54,558 nt of DNA from Bacteroidales bacterium (GTDB taxonomy: Bacteria > Bacteroidota > Bacteroidia > Bacteroidales > UBA3824): positions 1 through 54,558 of the forward strand of contig JAFPYR010000081.1 of assembly GCA_017412115.1 (NCBI GenBank), in the 5' to 3' direction. Positions 37,042-44,391 of this stretch are shown here, piece after piece. The position numbers were made by a program, and so were the translations under genes. The notes under the pieces were generated by a model. That model did not search any database, had not been told where the DNA came from, and saw nothing but the letters and a program-made list of their open reading frames with translations. Positions within the stretch are counted from its first letter, which is position 1; each line of letters opens with the position of its first letter.

Positions 37042-38047
37042 TTTTATAACTCAGTTCGTTTTCACGGCGGAAACCGCTGTTGTTGAAGCGGACTTTTACA
37101 CGCTTTATCAGGTATTCGCCTTCGCGTTCGGGGTTTTCGGTGTCTACGATTTTTAAAGTATCGCCGGGCATGGTCTGCGGTGTGCCGAATCCCGTGATTG
37201 TGCCTTCGTAGCCGTCGAAGTTTTTGTTTTTGAGTTCGGTTTCTATGCGTTTTTTGAGTTCGGCTTCTGTTGTTACGTCAGAGCCGAAATTCATTGTGCG
37301 CTTTTCGGCATCGTCGTCTTTGCTGCCCACAGTTACGGTGATGGTCTTGCCTTTTTTCTGTTTAGCCTTGCCGGTGATTTGCAGTTTGCGGTCTTCTTTG
37401 CGGACGAATTTTAGTCCGTTGGCGGCGATATTGGGTGCAAGACGTTTGTTTCTCAAGTCTTTTAACAGTGTACCGTTTCTTGTGCCGAAGACGTAGGTAT
37501 GTTTATTAAAACCTTTGAACTCAAAAGGCCAAAAACACGAAATCATTTTGTTTTGCTCGTTGAGTTTGGCACAGAACCCGACCTCGTCTTTTATCTTTTT
37601 GATAACGGTGTAGGGCGTTACGTCTTTTATGATATAGCCACCCGAAAAAGTGAAGTCGGGACATTCCACAGTATAACCGGGAAAAAGATCTTGTAACAGT
37701 TTTTTCAAAGTTACGCTCTTGTAGCTTTTGGTGATATGCGCCGCCTTTTTGAACGTATACCAAGGATCATCACACTCAAGGACAAGTGGAGTGCCGTCGC
37801 CGATGTGTGATACATAGCCGGTGAACTCGGTTTTGAGGTCGCCGTTGTAACCGATTTTCAGTTCAACACGGTCGCCGGTATGGATAAGGTCTAACAGTAC
37901 TTTACCCTCTTTTGAGGTAAGGCGTCGAGGCAGCGTGATTTTTGCAGTGCCGCCGATTTCGTCAACGCTTGACTCAAATTCGGCTTCTGTAATACCTTTG
38001 AAATTAATTTTACCGATTTTTAGTTCGGCTTTTGCTACGTAATACAT
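37031..38047 (-). CDS. Tail hub protein, gpD/gp44-like
   Basis: A 338-residue protein of the phage late control D type, which forms the central baseplate hub. Beta-rich segments (ELKIGKINFKGITEAEFESS, TAKITLPRRL, DRVELKIGYNGDLKTEFTGY) make the first barrel; TLKIVDTENPEREGEYLIKR near the end is the terminal beta part. Its position between the tube side and spike is as in Mu-like phages. The final residues (YKINN) are read from repeat sequence. Confidence 0.8.
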   Translation of the reverse strand: MYYVAKAELKIGKINFKGITEAEFESSVDEIGGTAKITLPRRLTSKEGKVLLDLIHTGDRVELKIGYNGDLKTEFTGYVSHIGDGTPLVLECDDPWYTFKKAAHITKSYKSVTLKKLLQDLFPGYTVECPDFTFSGGYIIKDVTPYTVIKKIKDEVGFCAKLNEQNKMISCFWPFEFKGFNKHTYVFGTRNGTLLKDLRNKRLAPNIAANGLKFVRKEDRKLQITGKAKQKKGKTITVTVGSKDDDAEKRTMNFGSDVTTEAELKKRIETELKNKNFDGYEGTITGFGTPQTMPGDTLKIVDTENPEREGEYLIKRVKVRFNNSGFRRENELSYKINN

Positions 38048-38073
38048 TTTTGTTTATATTTACACTGTTAATT

Positions 38074-38100
38074 TGTAACCGGTTACTATAACCGGTTACA
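38074..38100. promoter_or_regulatory. Dyad operator candidate upstream of the exported repeat protein
   Basis: Two perfect 12-base arms (TGTAACCGGTTA and complement) flank three bases. Each half itself contains the palindrome TAACCGGTTA, so the element offers two adjacent dimer sites. It lies 37 bases upstream of the start at 38138 and 27 bases upstream of the divergent hub gene. Confidence 0.65.
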
Positions 38101-38137
38101 GCCTTTTAATAACCTTTTAAAATACTGTTTAAACACC

Positions 38138-38503
38138 ATGAAAAAGACCGTTATTTTAATGCTGCTTTTCGTAGTATTGTCTTTCATCAGCGCGAGTGCA
38201 CAGAAGATTGACCTCGGAAAGTTCGTAATTGACAAAAATAATTGTACAATCACCAACAAGGAGTCAGGCAAGACGTTTAACCTCTACGGTAACATCGAAA
38301 TCGTTGAGTCGTTCCCTGATATTTGCGTCAAAATCGTTGATTCTTTTGAGGATTTGGACGTAAAAATTGTGAAAGACACTCCCTCTCGTTGCTGTGAATT
38401 TCGCAAAGTGGATTCATTTCGCGAAATTAGGGTAAAGATTGTAACAAGTTTTCCTGATATTACAGTAAAGTTGGTTGATTCGTTCCCCGGTATCAATCAC
38501 TGA
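38138..38503 (+). CDS. Exported repeat protein against the tail operon (moron candidate)
   Basis: A 121-residue protein with a signal peptide (MKKTVILMLLFVVLSFISAS, cleavage after AQ). The mature part after YGNIEIVESFPDI is built of repeats of the form V-x-SFPDIxVKIVDSF: IVESFPDICVKIVDSFEDL, VDSFREIRVKIVTSFPDI and VKLVDSFPGI. These could stack as a small beta-solenoid. It is the only rightward gene among the leftward tail genes and its end overlaps the next gene by 11 bases. An exported, lysogeny-expressed protein such as a surface-modifying or superinfection-exclusion factor is inferred; I know no characterised homologue. Confidence 0.75.
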   Translation: MKKTVILMLLFVVLSFISASAQKIDLGKFVIDKNNCTITNKESGKTFNLYGNIEIVESFPDICVKIVDSFEDLDVKIVKDTPSRCCEFRKVDSFREIRVKIVTSFPDITVKLVDSFPGINH

Positions 38504-39074
38504 TTGTAAACTCGGGCGGCTGTATACTCTTCGCCTTCAACTGATATTTAACAGTGTCGGGATAATTTTCTAAGACAGACAAATTATCAACCTTTGTGAT
38601 GTACAGAGCGTTTATTCCCAAGTCTGTCATTATCTGACACTCCAATACGTCAAAAGTGTCGGGAGTTTCAAAGAGTTGACGAAACCTCTGCACTTTTGCC
38701 AATGGATATTGGTGGGCTTCCATATCGACCAACAATCCGTCCATTGTAATTTCCCACTGACCTAATCCAAAATCCTCTACCACTACATTATCACTGCCAG
38801 CAATTGCCGTGTCAGTGATTTTTTTTTCGCGTGAGAATTTGAGCATCGGCGGCGGAGCAAAGATCCCGTTGTCAGTGTCGGAAAGTATGGTGTTTCGGAA
38901 CTCATATACCTTGCCGTCCTTTGTTGATTTGAGTTTGAGGTCGGCAAAGGTGGCGTCAGCTACATAGATCTCCACACCTGAAGGTGTGCTGTGCGGCTGT
39001 GCACGTGTTCTGAAGTTGGCGGCTACATAACCGAATGCACTGCTAAATCGTCCGTATAAGTCTATTGAAAGCAT
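38493..39074 (-). CDS. DUF6046-like phage tail protein
   Basis: The protein has 193 residues and lies between the tail chaperone and the hub gene. The sequence GQWEITMDGLLVDMEAHQYP then LAKVQRFRQLFETPDTFDVL resembles the DUF6046 group of Bacteroidota phage proteins, probably a hub-side or tape-measure-side tail protein like the N-terminal part of DNA-circulation proteins. Its stop overlaps the end of the exported repeat protein on the other strand. Assignment is by recall. Confidence 0.65.
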   Translation of the reverse strand: MLSIDLYGRFSSAFGYVAANFRTRAQPHSTPSGVEIYVADATFADLKLKSTKDGKVYEFRNTILSDTDNGIFAPPPMLKFSREKKITDTAIAGSDNVVVEDFGLGQWEITMDGLLVDMEAHQYPLAKVQRFRQLFETPDTFDVLECQIMTDLGINALYITKVDNLSVLENYPDTVKYQLKAKSIQPPEFTISD

Positions 39075-39083
39075 TTTTTATTT

Positions 39084-39117
39084 AAATTGATAATTGACAA
39101 TTGATAATTGACAATTA
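39084..39117. repeat. Array of AATTGATAATTGACA units
   Basis: Four units of AATTGATA/AATTGACA lie between the frameshifted chaperone end (39132) and the start of the next gene (39074). Confidence 0.75.
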
Positions 39118-39131
39118 GGCTTCCGCAGTTT

Positions 39132-39691
39132 TTAATTGTTCATTGATTGTTGTTTAGCACCCAACAGACCTTTGTCGGCAAGCCATTCTATTTGACGGAA
39201 TTTTTCTATCCATGTCTCGTCGTCAAGGTTTTCGGGAAACGGGATATGGAAATAGAGGCTGATGAGAGCGTCTATCTTCCGTATCTCGTTGGCAAGTTGT
39301 TGATGCGGGTTGTCCTCGTCGATGCCGCTGTCTATCCTCGGACAGCCCTCTACAAGTTTTTTATTGTGGCAGACCTATAAGGCAGAATTTTGCTCAATGC
39401 GTCAAATGCTGCCATGAATAGTCCGTCGTCAGCTTTTACCTCGTCTTTGTGAGTGAGTACACAAGCGTTGATGAGTATTTCCTTAGCTTTGTCGGGTGCT
39501 TTGTCTACCCATTTCTCGAACTCGCCGAGGGTTTTGCGATCCGGAACGCGTACAATTACGTCGAGTGTTTCGCTGCCATCGTCGTTGGTGGGCAGTTGCG
39601 CCACCTTTACGTTGTTTTCGCCGTAGCGTTCTTTCCACGCTTTTACCATTTCGGCAGTGACGCCGAGGGGAAGATTGTTGCTGTTTTCCAT
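39132..39691 (-). CDS. Tail assembly chaperone, long form made by -1 ribosomal frameshift
   Basis: The zero-frame product ends at 39350, but at 39362-39356 it carries the slippery heptamer A-AAA-AAC. Slipping back one base leads into an open frame with no start of its own: LVEGCPRIDSGIDEDNPHQQ, IRKIDALISLYFHIPFPENL and ending GLLGAKQQSMNN at 39132, 74 residues. The frame is closed upstream by TAG, so it can be made only by frameshifting or by initiation at a poor codon. The G/GT pair is the classical way in which tailed phages make two tail chaperones that guide tube assembly around the tape measure. A hairpin lies downstream of the slip site. Confidence 0.82.
39327..39362 (-). promoter_or_regulatory. 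Programmed -1 frameshift signal (slippery site + hairpin)
   Basis: The heptamer AAAAAAC in the phase A AAA AAC is at 39362-39356. After a spacer of 9 bases a perfect 6-bp stem follows (GCTGTC at 39346-39341, GACAGC at 39332-39327) with an 8-base loop. Type and spacing are those of known frameshift stimulators. Confidence 0.8.
39350..39691 (-). CDS. Tail assembly chaperone, short form
   Basis: The 113-residue zero-frame product (start MENSNNLPLGVTAEMVKAWK) is a helical, charged protein lying directly after the tube gene, as gpG of lambda and gp41-like proteins of Mu do. Translation that does not slip ends at TAG two codons after the heptamer (AAC TTG TAG). It lies 20 bases after the tube gene stop. 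Confidence 0.82.
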   Translation of the reverse strand: MENSNNLPLGVTAEMVKAWKERYGENNVKVAQLPTNDDGSETLDVIVRVPDRKTLGEFEKWVDKAPDKAKEILINACVLTHKDEVKADDGLFMAAFDALSKILPYRSATIKNL

Positions 39692-39711
39692 TTTGCTGTT
39701 TTTTTTATTGG

Positions 39712-40128
39712 TTACACATTGAATTGAATATCGAGGCAGAATAGTTCAACAGAGGTTTCCACGTCCTTGTCGAGTTCTGCACTTCTGCCCTGTTTTGAGA
39801 ATTTTACAAGTAGAGTGTCGGTGATGATTTCGTTTTCGTCGTCCACGTAAGTAACTACGATTGGAAATGGCTTGATGGAAAGCAAGTTGCCGCCACAGGC
39901 TTTTTCCAACCTTGCAAGGGATTTTGCGGTGATGGTCATTTCCGCTTTGTATTCCTTTTTTCCAAGGCTGTAACTTGACGGAGATGCAGAGCCAAGTGAG
40001 TAGTTGGCAGTGTTGGTCTGCGTTACGTCGTAAGAGAGTTTTGTAATTTCGTAGTCTATACTGCCGAACATCGAAATCTGCACGTCGGCAGAAGCATAGG
40101 ACTTGCCGTTTTTGGTGATGTTTGCCAT
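39712..40128 (-). CDS. Phage tail tube protein
   Basis: The protein of 138 residues forms the inner tube under the sheath. It is beta-rich (ASADVQISMFGSIDYEITKL, SYSLGKKEYKAEMTITAKSL), with the length and position right after the sheath gene (2-base gap) that define the tube in contractile phages. A chaperone gene follows. No other role fits. Confidence 0.85.
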   Translation of the reverse strand: MANITKNGKSYASADVQISMFGSIDYEITKLSYDVTQTNTANYSLGSASPSSYSLGKKEYKAEMTITAKSLARLEKACGGNLLSIKPFPIVVTYVDDENEIITDTLLVKFSKQGRSAELDKDVETSVELFCLDIQFNV

Positions 40129-40130
40129 AA

Positions 40131-41372
40131 TTACAAGTTGGTTTTAAGATTGATTGTTCCTTTGATTTCGTCGATACAACCGGTTGGGACTACCACAAAT
40201 GACACGTTGAGCACTCTTGGTGTAATGAGTAAGTTGCTGTTGGGGTCGATGGTGGTCTTGCCGGAGGTGATTTCGCCGGCGGCTTGCATTGGTACGAACA
40301 CAGCATTGTCGGCAATGGCCTCGAAGTTGGTGCAAAGTGCTGGCGGCAGTTTGCCGGTTTTTGGGTCTACTGGCTGTGAGCTCTTAACATATGGTAACAA
40401 TGCCGTGCGAAGTCCGCGGACGCACTTGTCGATAACACGACCATAAGAGATGGTGTATTCGTTGAAGTAGCCGTCTTTGTCTTTGATTACCGGTGTACAA
40501 GTATAATCGTTGTTCCAATAGAAACCAGCAAAACCTGAGTATGATACAGCGAAGATATATCCTTTTTCGTCGAGGGTTTCCAACTGAGAGTCCCATTGTG
40601 AGATTTTTTTGTGGTTGGAGAGTCCAGCCTCAATCCAAATACCTTTGGTAGCGTTTGTAAGATTGCCGGTGGCCACCTCGCCGATATTTCCGTTGACAGC
40701 TTTGGCAGCGATACTGCCAAGCATTGTTCCGACGTCAGCCATGGTGCGGCGGCTGTCTGTGAACTGATCGGCATACTGGTAATCCTGACCGATGCAGACA
40801 GATACTTTGAATGCCTCCAATGTAGAGCTGCCGATAACAATCTCTTTAAGATCCTGAGCCTCTACGGCTGTATTGGCAGCAAATCCGTTGTACTCCAATA
40901 CCACCTGGCAGGGACGGAATGTTTCAAAAGTCCAATCGTAGAAGTTTTGGGCTTTTTGGATTAAAGTGTTAAGGACTATCGGCTCATCGTTTTCGCCCGG
41001 AGTGTTGGCAAGTGCCAATATGCGGATTTCACCTTTGGCAGCTGCTATCAGCTGACGTGCTGCGCCTCCTTCGTCGAAGATATCAACAGGAGAGCCACTG
41101 TATAACATGAGGTGTAATGTTGCGCCGTCGCCCGCTATACGGAAGAACTCCGAAACATGACGGTATACGCATACGTGATTTTCTTTGTCGTAGTCTTCAG
41201 TGATACCCAACGCTTCGAGGTCGTCGGTGCTGTGGAGTTCTACTGCTTCCAAGAGTTCTAACTCAGAGGTTGCTACACCTGTAGCCAAGAGTCCGCAAAT
41301 GCCGTCGCTGTTGGTATTAACAGATGCTCCGAGTTTGCCTCTTATGATATTAACGCCTTTTAATGATGCCAT
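40131..41372 (-). CDS. Tail sheath protein (DUF2586-like)
   Basis: Contractile sheath subunit of 413 residues; it shows that the phage is a myovirus type. The N-terminal MASLKGVNIIRGKLGAS and inner domain with SVCIGQDYQYADQF, then GTMLGSIAAKAVNGNIGEVA and the C-terminal handshake part (LLITPRVLNVSFVVVPTGCI ending INLKTNL) fit the DUF2586 sheath family of Bacteroidota. The AATTATGA array lies directly before its start. Confidence 0.88.
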   Translation of the reverse strand: MASLKGVNIIRGKLGASVNTNSDGICGLLATGVATSELELLEAVELHSTDDLEALGITEDYDKENHVCVYRHVSEFFRIAGDGATLHLMLYSGSPVDIFDEGGAARQLIAAAKGEIRILALANTPGENDEPIVLNTLIQKAQNFYDWTFETFRPCQVVLEYNGFAANTAVEAQDLKEIVIGSSTLEAFKVSVCIGQDYQYADQFTDSRRTMADVGTMLGSIAAKAVNGNIGEVATGNLTNATKGIWIEAGLSNHKKISQWDSQLETLDEKGYIFAVSYSGFAGFYWNNDYTCTPVIKDKDGYFNEYTISYGRVIDKCVRGLRTALLPYVKSSQPVDPKTGKLPPALCTNFEAIADNAVFVPMQAAGEITSGKTTIDPNSNLLITPRVLNVSFVVVPTGCIDEIKGTINLKTNL

Positions 41373-41373
41373 G

Positions 41374-41420
41374 ATTAATTATGAATTACGAATTATGAAA
41401 TAATTGTCAATTGTTAATTG
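41374..41420. repeat. Array of AATTATGAATT / AATTGTCAATT units before the sheath gene
   Basis: The units fill the gap between the sheath start and the tRNA-like element. Confidence 0.75.
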
Positions 41421-41428
41421 TATGAAAG

Positions 41429-41500
41429 CTTCGGGAGGCGGAGTCGAACCGCCTGCCTGTCAAGTGTACCAAGGCAGATGAACACCTATTGTTCCCCGAA
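41429..41500 (-). tRNA. tRNA-like element with abnormal anticodon arm, amino acid not assignable
   Basis: On the minus strand a 72-base segment has a 7-bp acceptor-type stem (TTCGGGG with TCCCGAA, one G-U), a small hairpin with loop ATAGG in the D-arm place, a central stem TGCCT/AGGCA, and a canonical T arm GGCGG-TTCGACT-CCGCC joined directly to the 3' acceptor strand, then G as discriminator. The central arm has an oversized loop of 13 bases and almost no variable region, and no CCA is encoded. It is therefore a tRNA mimic, a decayed tRNA, or a structured leader. It lies between the small head gene and the sheath gene within the operon. Confidence 0.42.
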
Positions 41501-41519
41501 GGAAGCCCGAAGACAGGGC

Positions 41520-41822
41520 TTAGTCTGCGTTGAAGTAATGCGCGATGGCAGCTCCTAACGCTGTGGTATATTTTCCTGCCGAATTTTTAGCCGCTTGTTG
41601 CCACTCTTCTTTTTTGGTAGAGTCAGCCATGTCGGCACGGGCTTTTTCGGATGCCGCTTTGAATTTTTCCCTTACCTCCAATTGTGCCGGAGTGGGTTCT
41701 GTTTTGGCGACGGATTTTTCCGCAAAGACTGTTTTACCGTTTACTTGTTTGAATGTGTAACCGGATTTTCCAATTTTTCCCGAAAGACCTTCGGTAATGA
41801 TGTTGTTCACTACTAATGCCAT
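41520..41822 (-). CDS. Small phage protein of head module
   Basis: A 100-residue protein with N-terminal beta sequence (VVNNIITEGLSGKIGKSGYT, FKQVNGKTVFAEKS) and C-terminal helices (AQLEVREKFKAASEKARADM, SAGKYTTALGAAIAHYF). The pattern recalls the DUF6266-type phage proteins with an SGKxG start. It follows the major capsid gene, so a decoration, cement or head-tail protein is possible. No function is assigned. Confidence 0.6.
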   Translation of the reverse strand: MALVVNNIITEGLSGKIGKSGYTFKQVNGKTVFAEKSVAKTEPTPAQLEVREKFKAASEKARADMADSTKKEEWQQAAKNSAGKYTTALGAAIAHYFNAD

Positions 41823-41847
41823 ATTTCTTTTTTTAGTGGTTTATTTT

Positions 41848-41914
41848 TGAATTGACAATTGAAAATTGACAATTGACAATTGACAATTGACAGTTGAAAG
41901 GAATTGTCAATTGC
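41848..41914. repeat. Longest AATTGACA array, after the capsid gene
   Basis: Six to seven units of AATTGACA or AATTGAAA run without break, followed by an inverted unit (AATTGTCAATTG). The capsid stop is at 41927. Confidence 0.8.
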
Positions 41915-41926
41915 CATTTAGTCTTT

Positions 41927-42739
41927 TTATTCAACGACGATTTTGAAGATGCCGGCACCGTCGTTTCTGATAGGTGCACCGCCTGCCAATACAGTTGCAC
42001 TGATAAGGTCTGCAAAGTAATCGGCACGGTGTGCGTCTTCGATAATCTCAACGTTGCCGTGTGCTACGCTGACACAGTCTTCGTGCCAAGCAAATGCGGC
42101 TGTACTGTTGTTTGCAGCTGTGTCGATAACAGAACGCATGTATATATCGAATCCAAAGAGTTTGCCCACTGTGCCGGCAGCTGCGTTTGCCGATGCGGAA
42201 AATGCGAACTGTTCTGCGCTTGACAACTCAGCCAAGAGTGCATTGTAAGCCTCCGGTGTAAGGACAAGGCAACGTCCATTTTGCGGAAGGTCTTTTTTGT
42301 CGAATGCGAGTTTTGCTGCAAGTACAGATGATTTGCCAAATGCTGTAACGGTTGCAATCTGTGCCGCAGTAGTACACCCTGCAACCCATGCTGAAAGAAT
42401 ATCAGTGTGGATTTTTTCGGTTACTGCGTTTCTTACGCCTTGCAATACGCTGTTTCGCTTGTCGTATGAGAGTTGTACTTCCTCGATGTTGCCAACTCTT
42501 ACCGGTCCGATTTCGTATTTACTCATATCATAGTTGAGATCGGTGTCGGTACGCTCGGTAACTGCTACCGGATATGTAGTGTTGCCTACTGTTACAGGCG
42601 GCAAGCCTCCGGCGTTTGGTACGTGGATTGTTTTTCCGTCGGCAAATGTTGAATGATTTGCCGCTCTTGATGCAAAGGTGTTGTCGGCAAAGAGTTTCTC
42701 TATGATTGCCGGTATCCAAATTTCTTTTACTAATGCCAT
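41927..42739 (-). CDS. Major capsid protein
   Basis: The 270-residue protein begins MALVKEIWIPAIIEKLFADN and contains FASRAANHSTFADGKTIHVP, VNIEEVQLSYD-like and GRCLVLTPEAYNALLAEL segments, and GKLFGFDIYMRSVIDTA near the end. These fit the HK97-fold capsid proteins of P22/N4-type found in Bacteroidota Mu-like phages. It lies after the protease-scaffold gene as expected. The ending IRNDGAGIFKIVVE is typical of the capsid's last strand. Confidence 0.86.
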   Translation of the reverse strand: MALVKEIWIPAIIEKLFADNTFASRAANHSTFADGKTIHVPNAGGLPPVTVGNTTYPVAVTERTDTDLNYDMSKYEIGPVRVGNIEEVQLSYDKRNSVLQGVRNAVTEKIHTDILSAWVAGCTTAAQIATVTAFGKSSVLAAKLAFDKKDLPQNGRCLVLTPEAYNALLAELSSAEQFAFSASANAAAGTVGKLFGFDIYMRSVIDTAANNSTAAFAWHEDCVSVAHGNVEIIEDAHRADYFADLISATVLAGGAPIRNDGAGIFKIVVE

Positions 42740-42756
42740 GATTTATAGAATTTAAA

Positions 42757-42797
42757 ATTAAAAATTGAAAATTGACAATTGACAGTTGACAATTGAA
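42757..42797. repeat. AATTGACA array between protease-scaffold and capsid genes
   Basis: Units AATTGAAA, AATTGACA and AGTTGACA fill the 65-base gap. Confidence 0.75.
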
Positions 42798-42804
42798 AAA
42801 TTAA

Positions 42805-43713
42805 TTAGAAGCGGTCCCACTCACGGTTGAATTTTTCGCGGTAAAGGCGTTTGAACTCTTCAAAGTTTTCAGCTTTGAGTTTTTGGAGTGCGCCGGGTTT
42901 GTGGTCGAGTTCGTCCCATGTCAGCTTTTCTGTTTTTGGTGCGTTAACCATTTGAGACAATGAGATTGACGGTGCAACCGGGTTCAAAGCCTCTAACAGT
43001 GTTTTGGTATCTTCCGGATTGGATAGGTAGAACGCTAAACAGATATTTTTGACATTTTCAGGTATTTTGCCGTCAGCTATAGCTTTGTCAACACAAGCGA
43101 CTCCCTCGTGATATTCTCTTTCGGCGAGGTCTTTTTGAAGCTCGTTTACCTGTGCGGTTAAATCACTGATAATATCAGTTTTGGCAGTAAGTTCTGCCTG
43201 CAAGGTCTTAATCTGAGAGTTTTTTTCAGACAGCTCTACTTGCAATTGTGAAGTGTCAATATCTTTTGTTTCCATATTGTAAAAAAGTTTATTAAATTCG
43301 TTGATACTAAGTTTCTTTTCTTGTTTTTCGTCGGCGTATACCACAAGGGCGTTTTCGTCGGCGGGTATGCTGACGATAGAAGCCTCCAACAACAGGCTTT
43401 GTGTTGCGGTGTCAATGCCTTTGGTTTTGGTAATCTGTGTTATCATCAGACCCATTGAACAACCTTTGATAAAGCCTTCCTCTACTTTGCGGGCTATCTC
43501 TGCGGCGAATGGGTCGTTGAGATCAAAGACGGGTTCGGCTTGCAGGGTATCACCGACCACGGTAACATTTTCCCACTTGCCGATCACCTGTAAGGGATCG
43601 TGATTGTAGAGCATTACGGGGTTTTTGTTGAACCGCTCCAGATTTATACCGGGAACACTGGTGCGGAAGCCGTAACTATTAATTGTGTTGGAATCACATA
43701 AAACTATTTTCAT
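42805..43713 (-). CDS. Prohead protease fused to scaffold
   Basis: Residues 1-140 form an HK97-type serine protease: VMLYNHDPLQVIGKW supplies the histidine and LLLEASIVSIPADENA the serine. After a linker a scaffold part follows with long coiled coil (LQVELSEKNSQIKTLQAELT, DIISDLTAQVNELQKDL) and a C-terminal basic capsid-binding end (EFKRLYREKFNREWDRF). An internal in-frame ATG at 43275 (METKDIDTSQLQ) stands exactly at the junction and could give a 156-residue scaffold alone, as Z does inside I in Mu. It is the first gene of the leftward operon. Confidence 0.87.
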   Translation of the reverse strand: MKIVLCDSNTINSYGFRTSVPGINLERFNKNPVMLYNHDPLQVIGKWENVTVVGDTLQAEPVFDLNDPFAAEIARKVEEGFIKGCSMGLMITQITKTKGIDTATQSLLLEASIVSIPADENALVVYADEKQEKKLSINEFNKLFYNMETKDIDTSQLQVELSEKNSQIKTLQAELTAKTDIISDLTAQVNELQKDLAEREYHEGVACVDKAIADGKIPENVKNICLAFYLSNPEDTKTLLEALNPVAPSISLSQMVNAPKTEKLTWDELDHKPGALQKLKAENFEEFKRLYREKFNREWDRF

Positions 43714-43732
43714 AATTTACTGTATTTGTAAG

Positions 43733-43749
43733 GCGGCATGATATGCCGC
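43733..43749. promoter_or_regulatory. Palindrome in the divergent late control region
   Basis: GCGGCAT and ATGCCGC flank three bases, 20 bases upstream of the leftward operon start. The 43714-43907 gap must hold promoters for both late operons; a TTATTTTG near 43882 on the plus strand is close to the -7 consensus. An activator or repressor site is inferred. Confidence 0.5.
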
Positions 43750-43907
43750 GTAATTAACATGCCGTAATTGATTACACTGCAAACTTACGGCGACAAAATA
43801 CGATCTCCAAATTATAGTACAACCGTTGGATATATTAGTACAAGGCTTTTACTGTTTTTTTGTATTGATAGTAAGTGTCTGTTATTTTGCATAAAAAAAA
43901 GAAACAG

Positions 43908-44354
43908 ATGAAATCCGCAGAACGAGAACAAAAACAATCCCTTGCCAAGATTCTTTTCTTACAAGGGATGCTATGTAAGGACATCAGCGAAAAGATAGGC
44001 GTATCGACAAATACAATAAGTAAATGGAGCGTTGCCGGGAGCTGGCAGGAGGAACGCGCCGCAAGAACTATAACCCGTCCGCAACTTGTTATGAAGATGC
44101 TACAAGAACTCGACAAGAAAATCACTGACGGTGATTGGAAACCGCAGGACGTGGCAATGGTGGCGGCTGCCATCTCAAAACTTGACAAACAGACCAACGT
44201 CGTAACGGTGATCGAGGTCTTCACCAAGTATCAGGGATGGCTTGCAAAACGCGCAGAGATCGACCCCGACCTCGACGCCGACTTCCTTAAAAAGACTTAC
44301 CACTATCAGGACAAGTTCATCAACGAACAAATGAGCAACACGGCGATCAATTGA
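43908..44354 (+). CDS. Mu gp27-like / small terminase-like DNA-binding protein
   Basis: The start MKSAEREQKQSLAKILFLQG at 43908 is chosen over an in-frame GTG at 43875. A helix-turn-helix, CKDISEKIGVSTNTISKWSV, follows at about residues 24-45 and the rest is helical. Position directly upstream of the large terminase fits the small terminase role, which recognises DNA for packaging. It is the first gene of the rightward operon. Confidence 0.78.
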   Translation: MKSAEREQKQSLAKILFLQGMLCKDISEKIGVSTNTISKWSVAGSWQEERAARTITRPQLVMKMLQELDKKITDGDWKPQDVAMVAAAISKLDKQTNVVTVIEVFTKYQGWLAKRAEIDPDLDADFLKKTYHYQDKFINEQMSNTAIN

Positions 44355-44380
44355 CAATTGATAATTGACAATTAACAATG
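44348..44380. repeat. AATTGACA array before large terminase
   Basis: Units AATTGACA, AATTGATA and AATTAACA lie between the two terminase genes and overlap the last codons of the small subunit. Confidence 0.75.
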
Positions 44381-44391
44381 TATTAAAAACT

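Noticed and set aside
44365..44391. TTG start for the large terminase
   Set aside because: It lies in repeat sequence; the ATG at 44392 gives the normal N-terminus.
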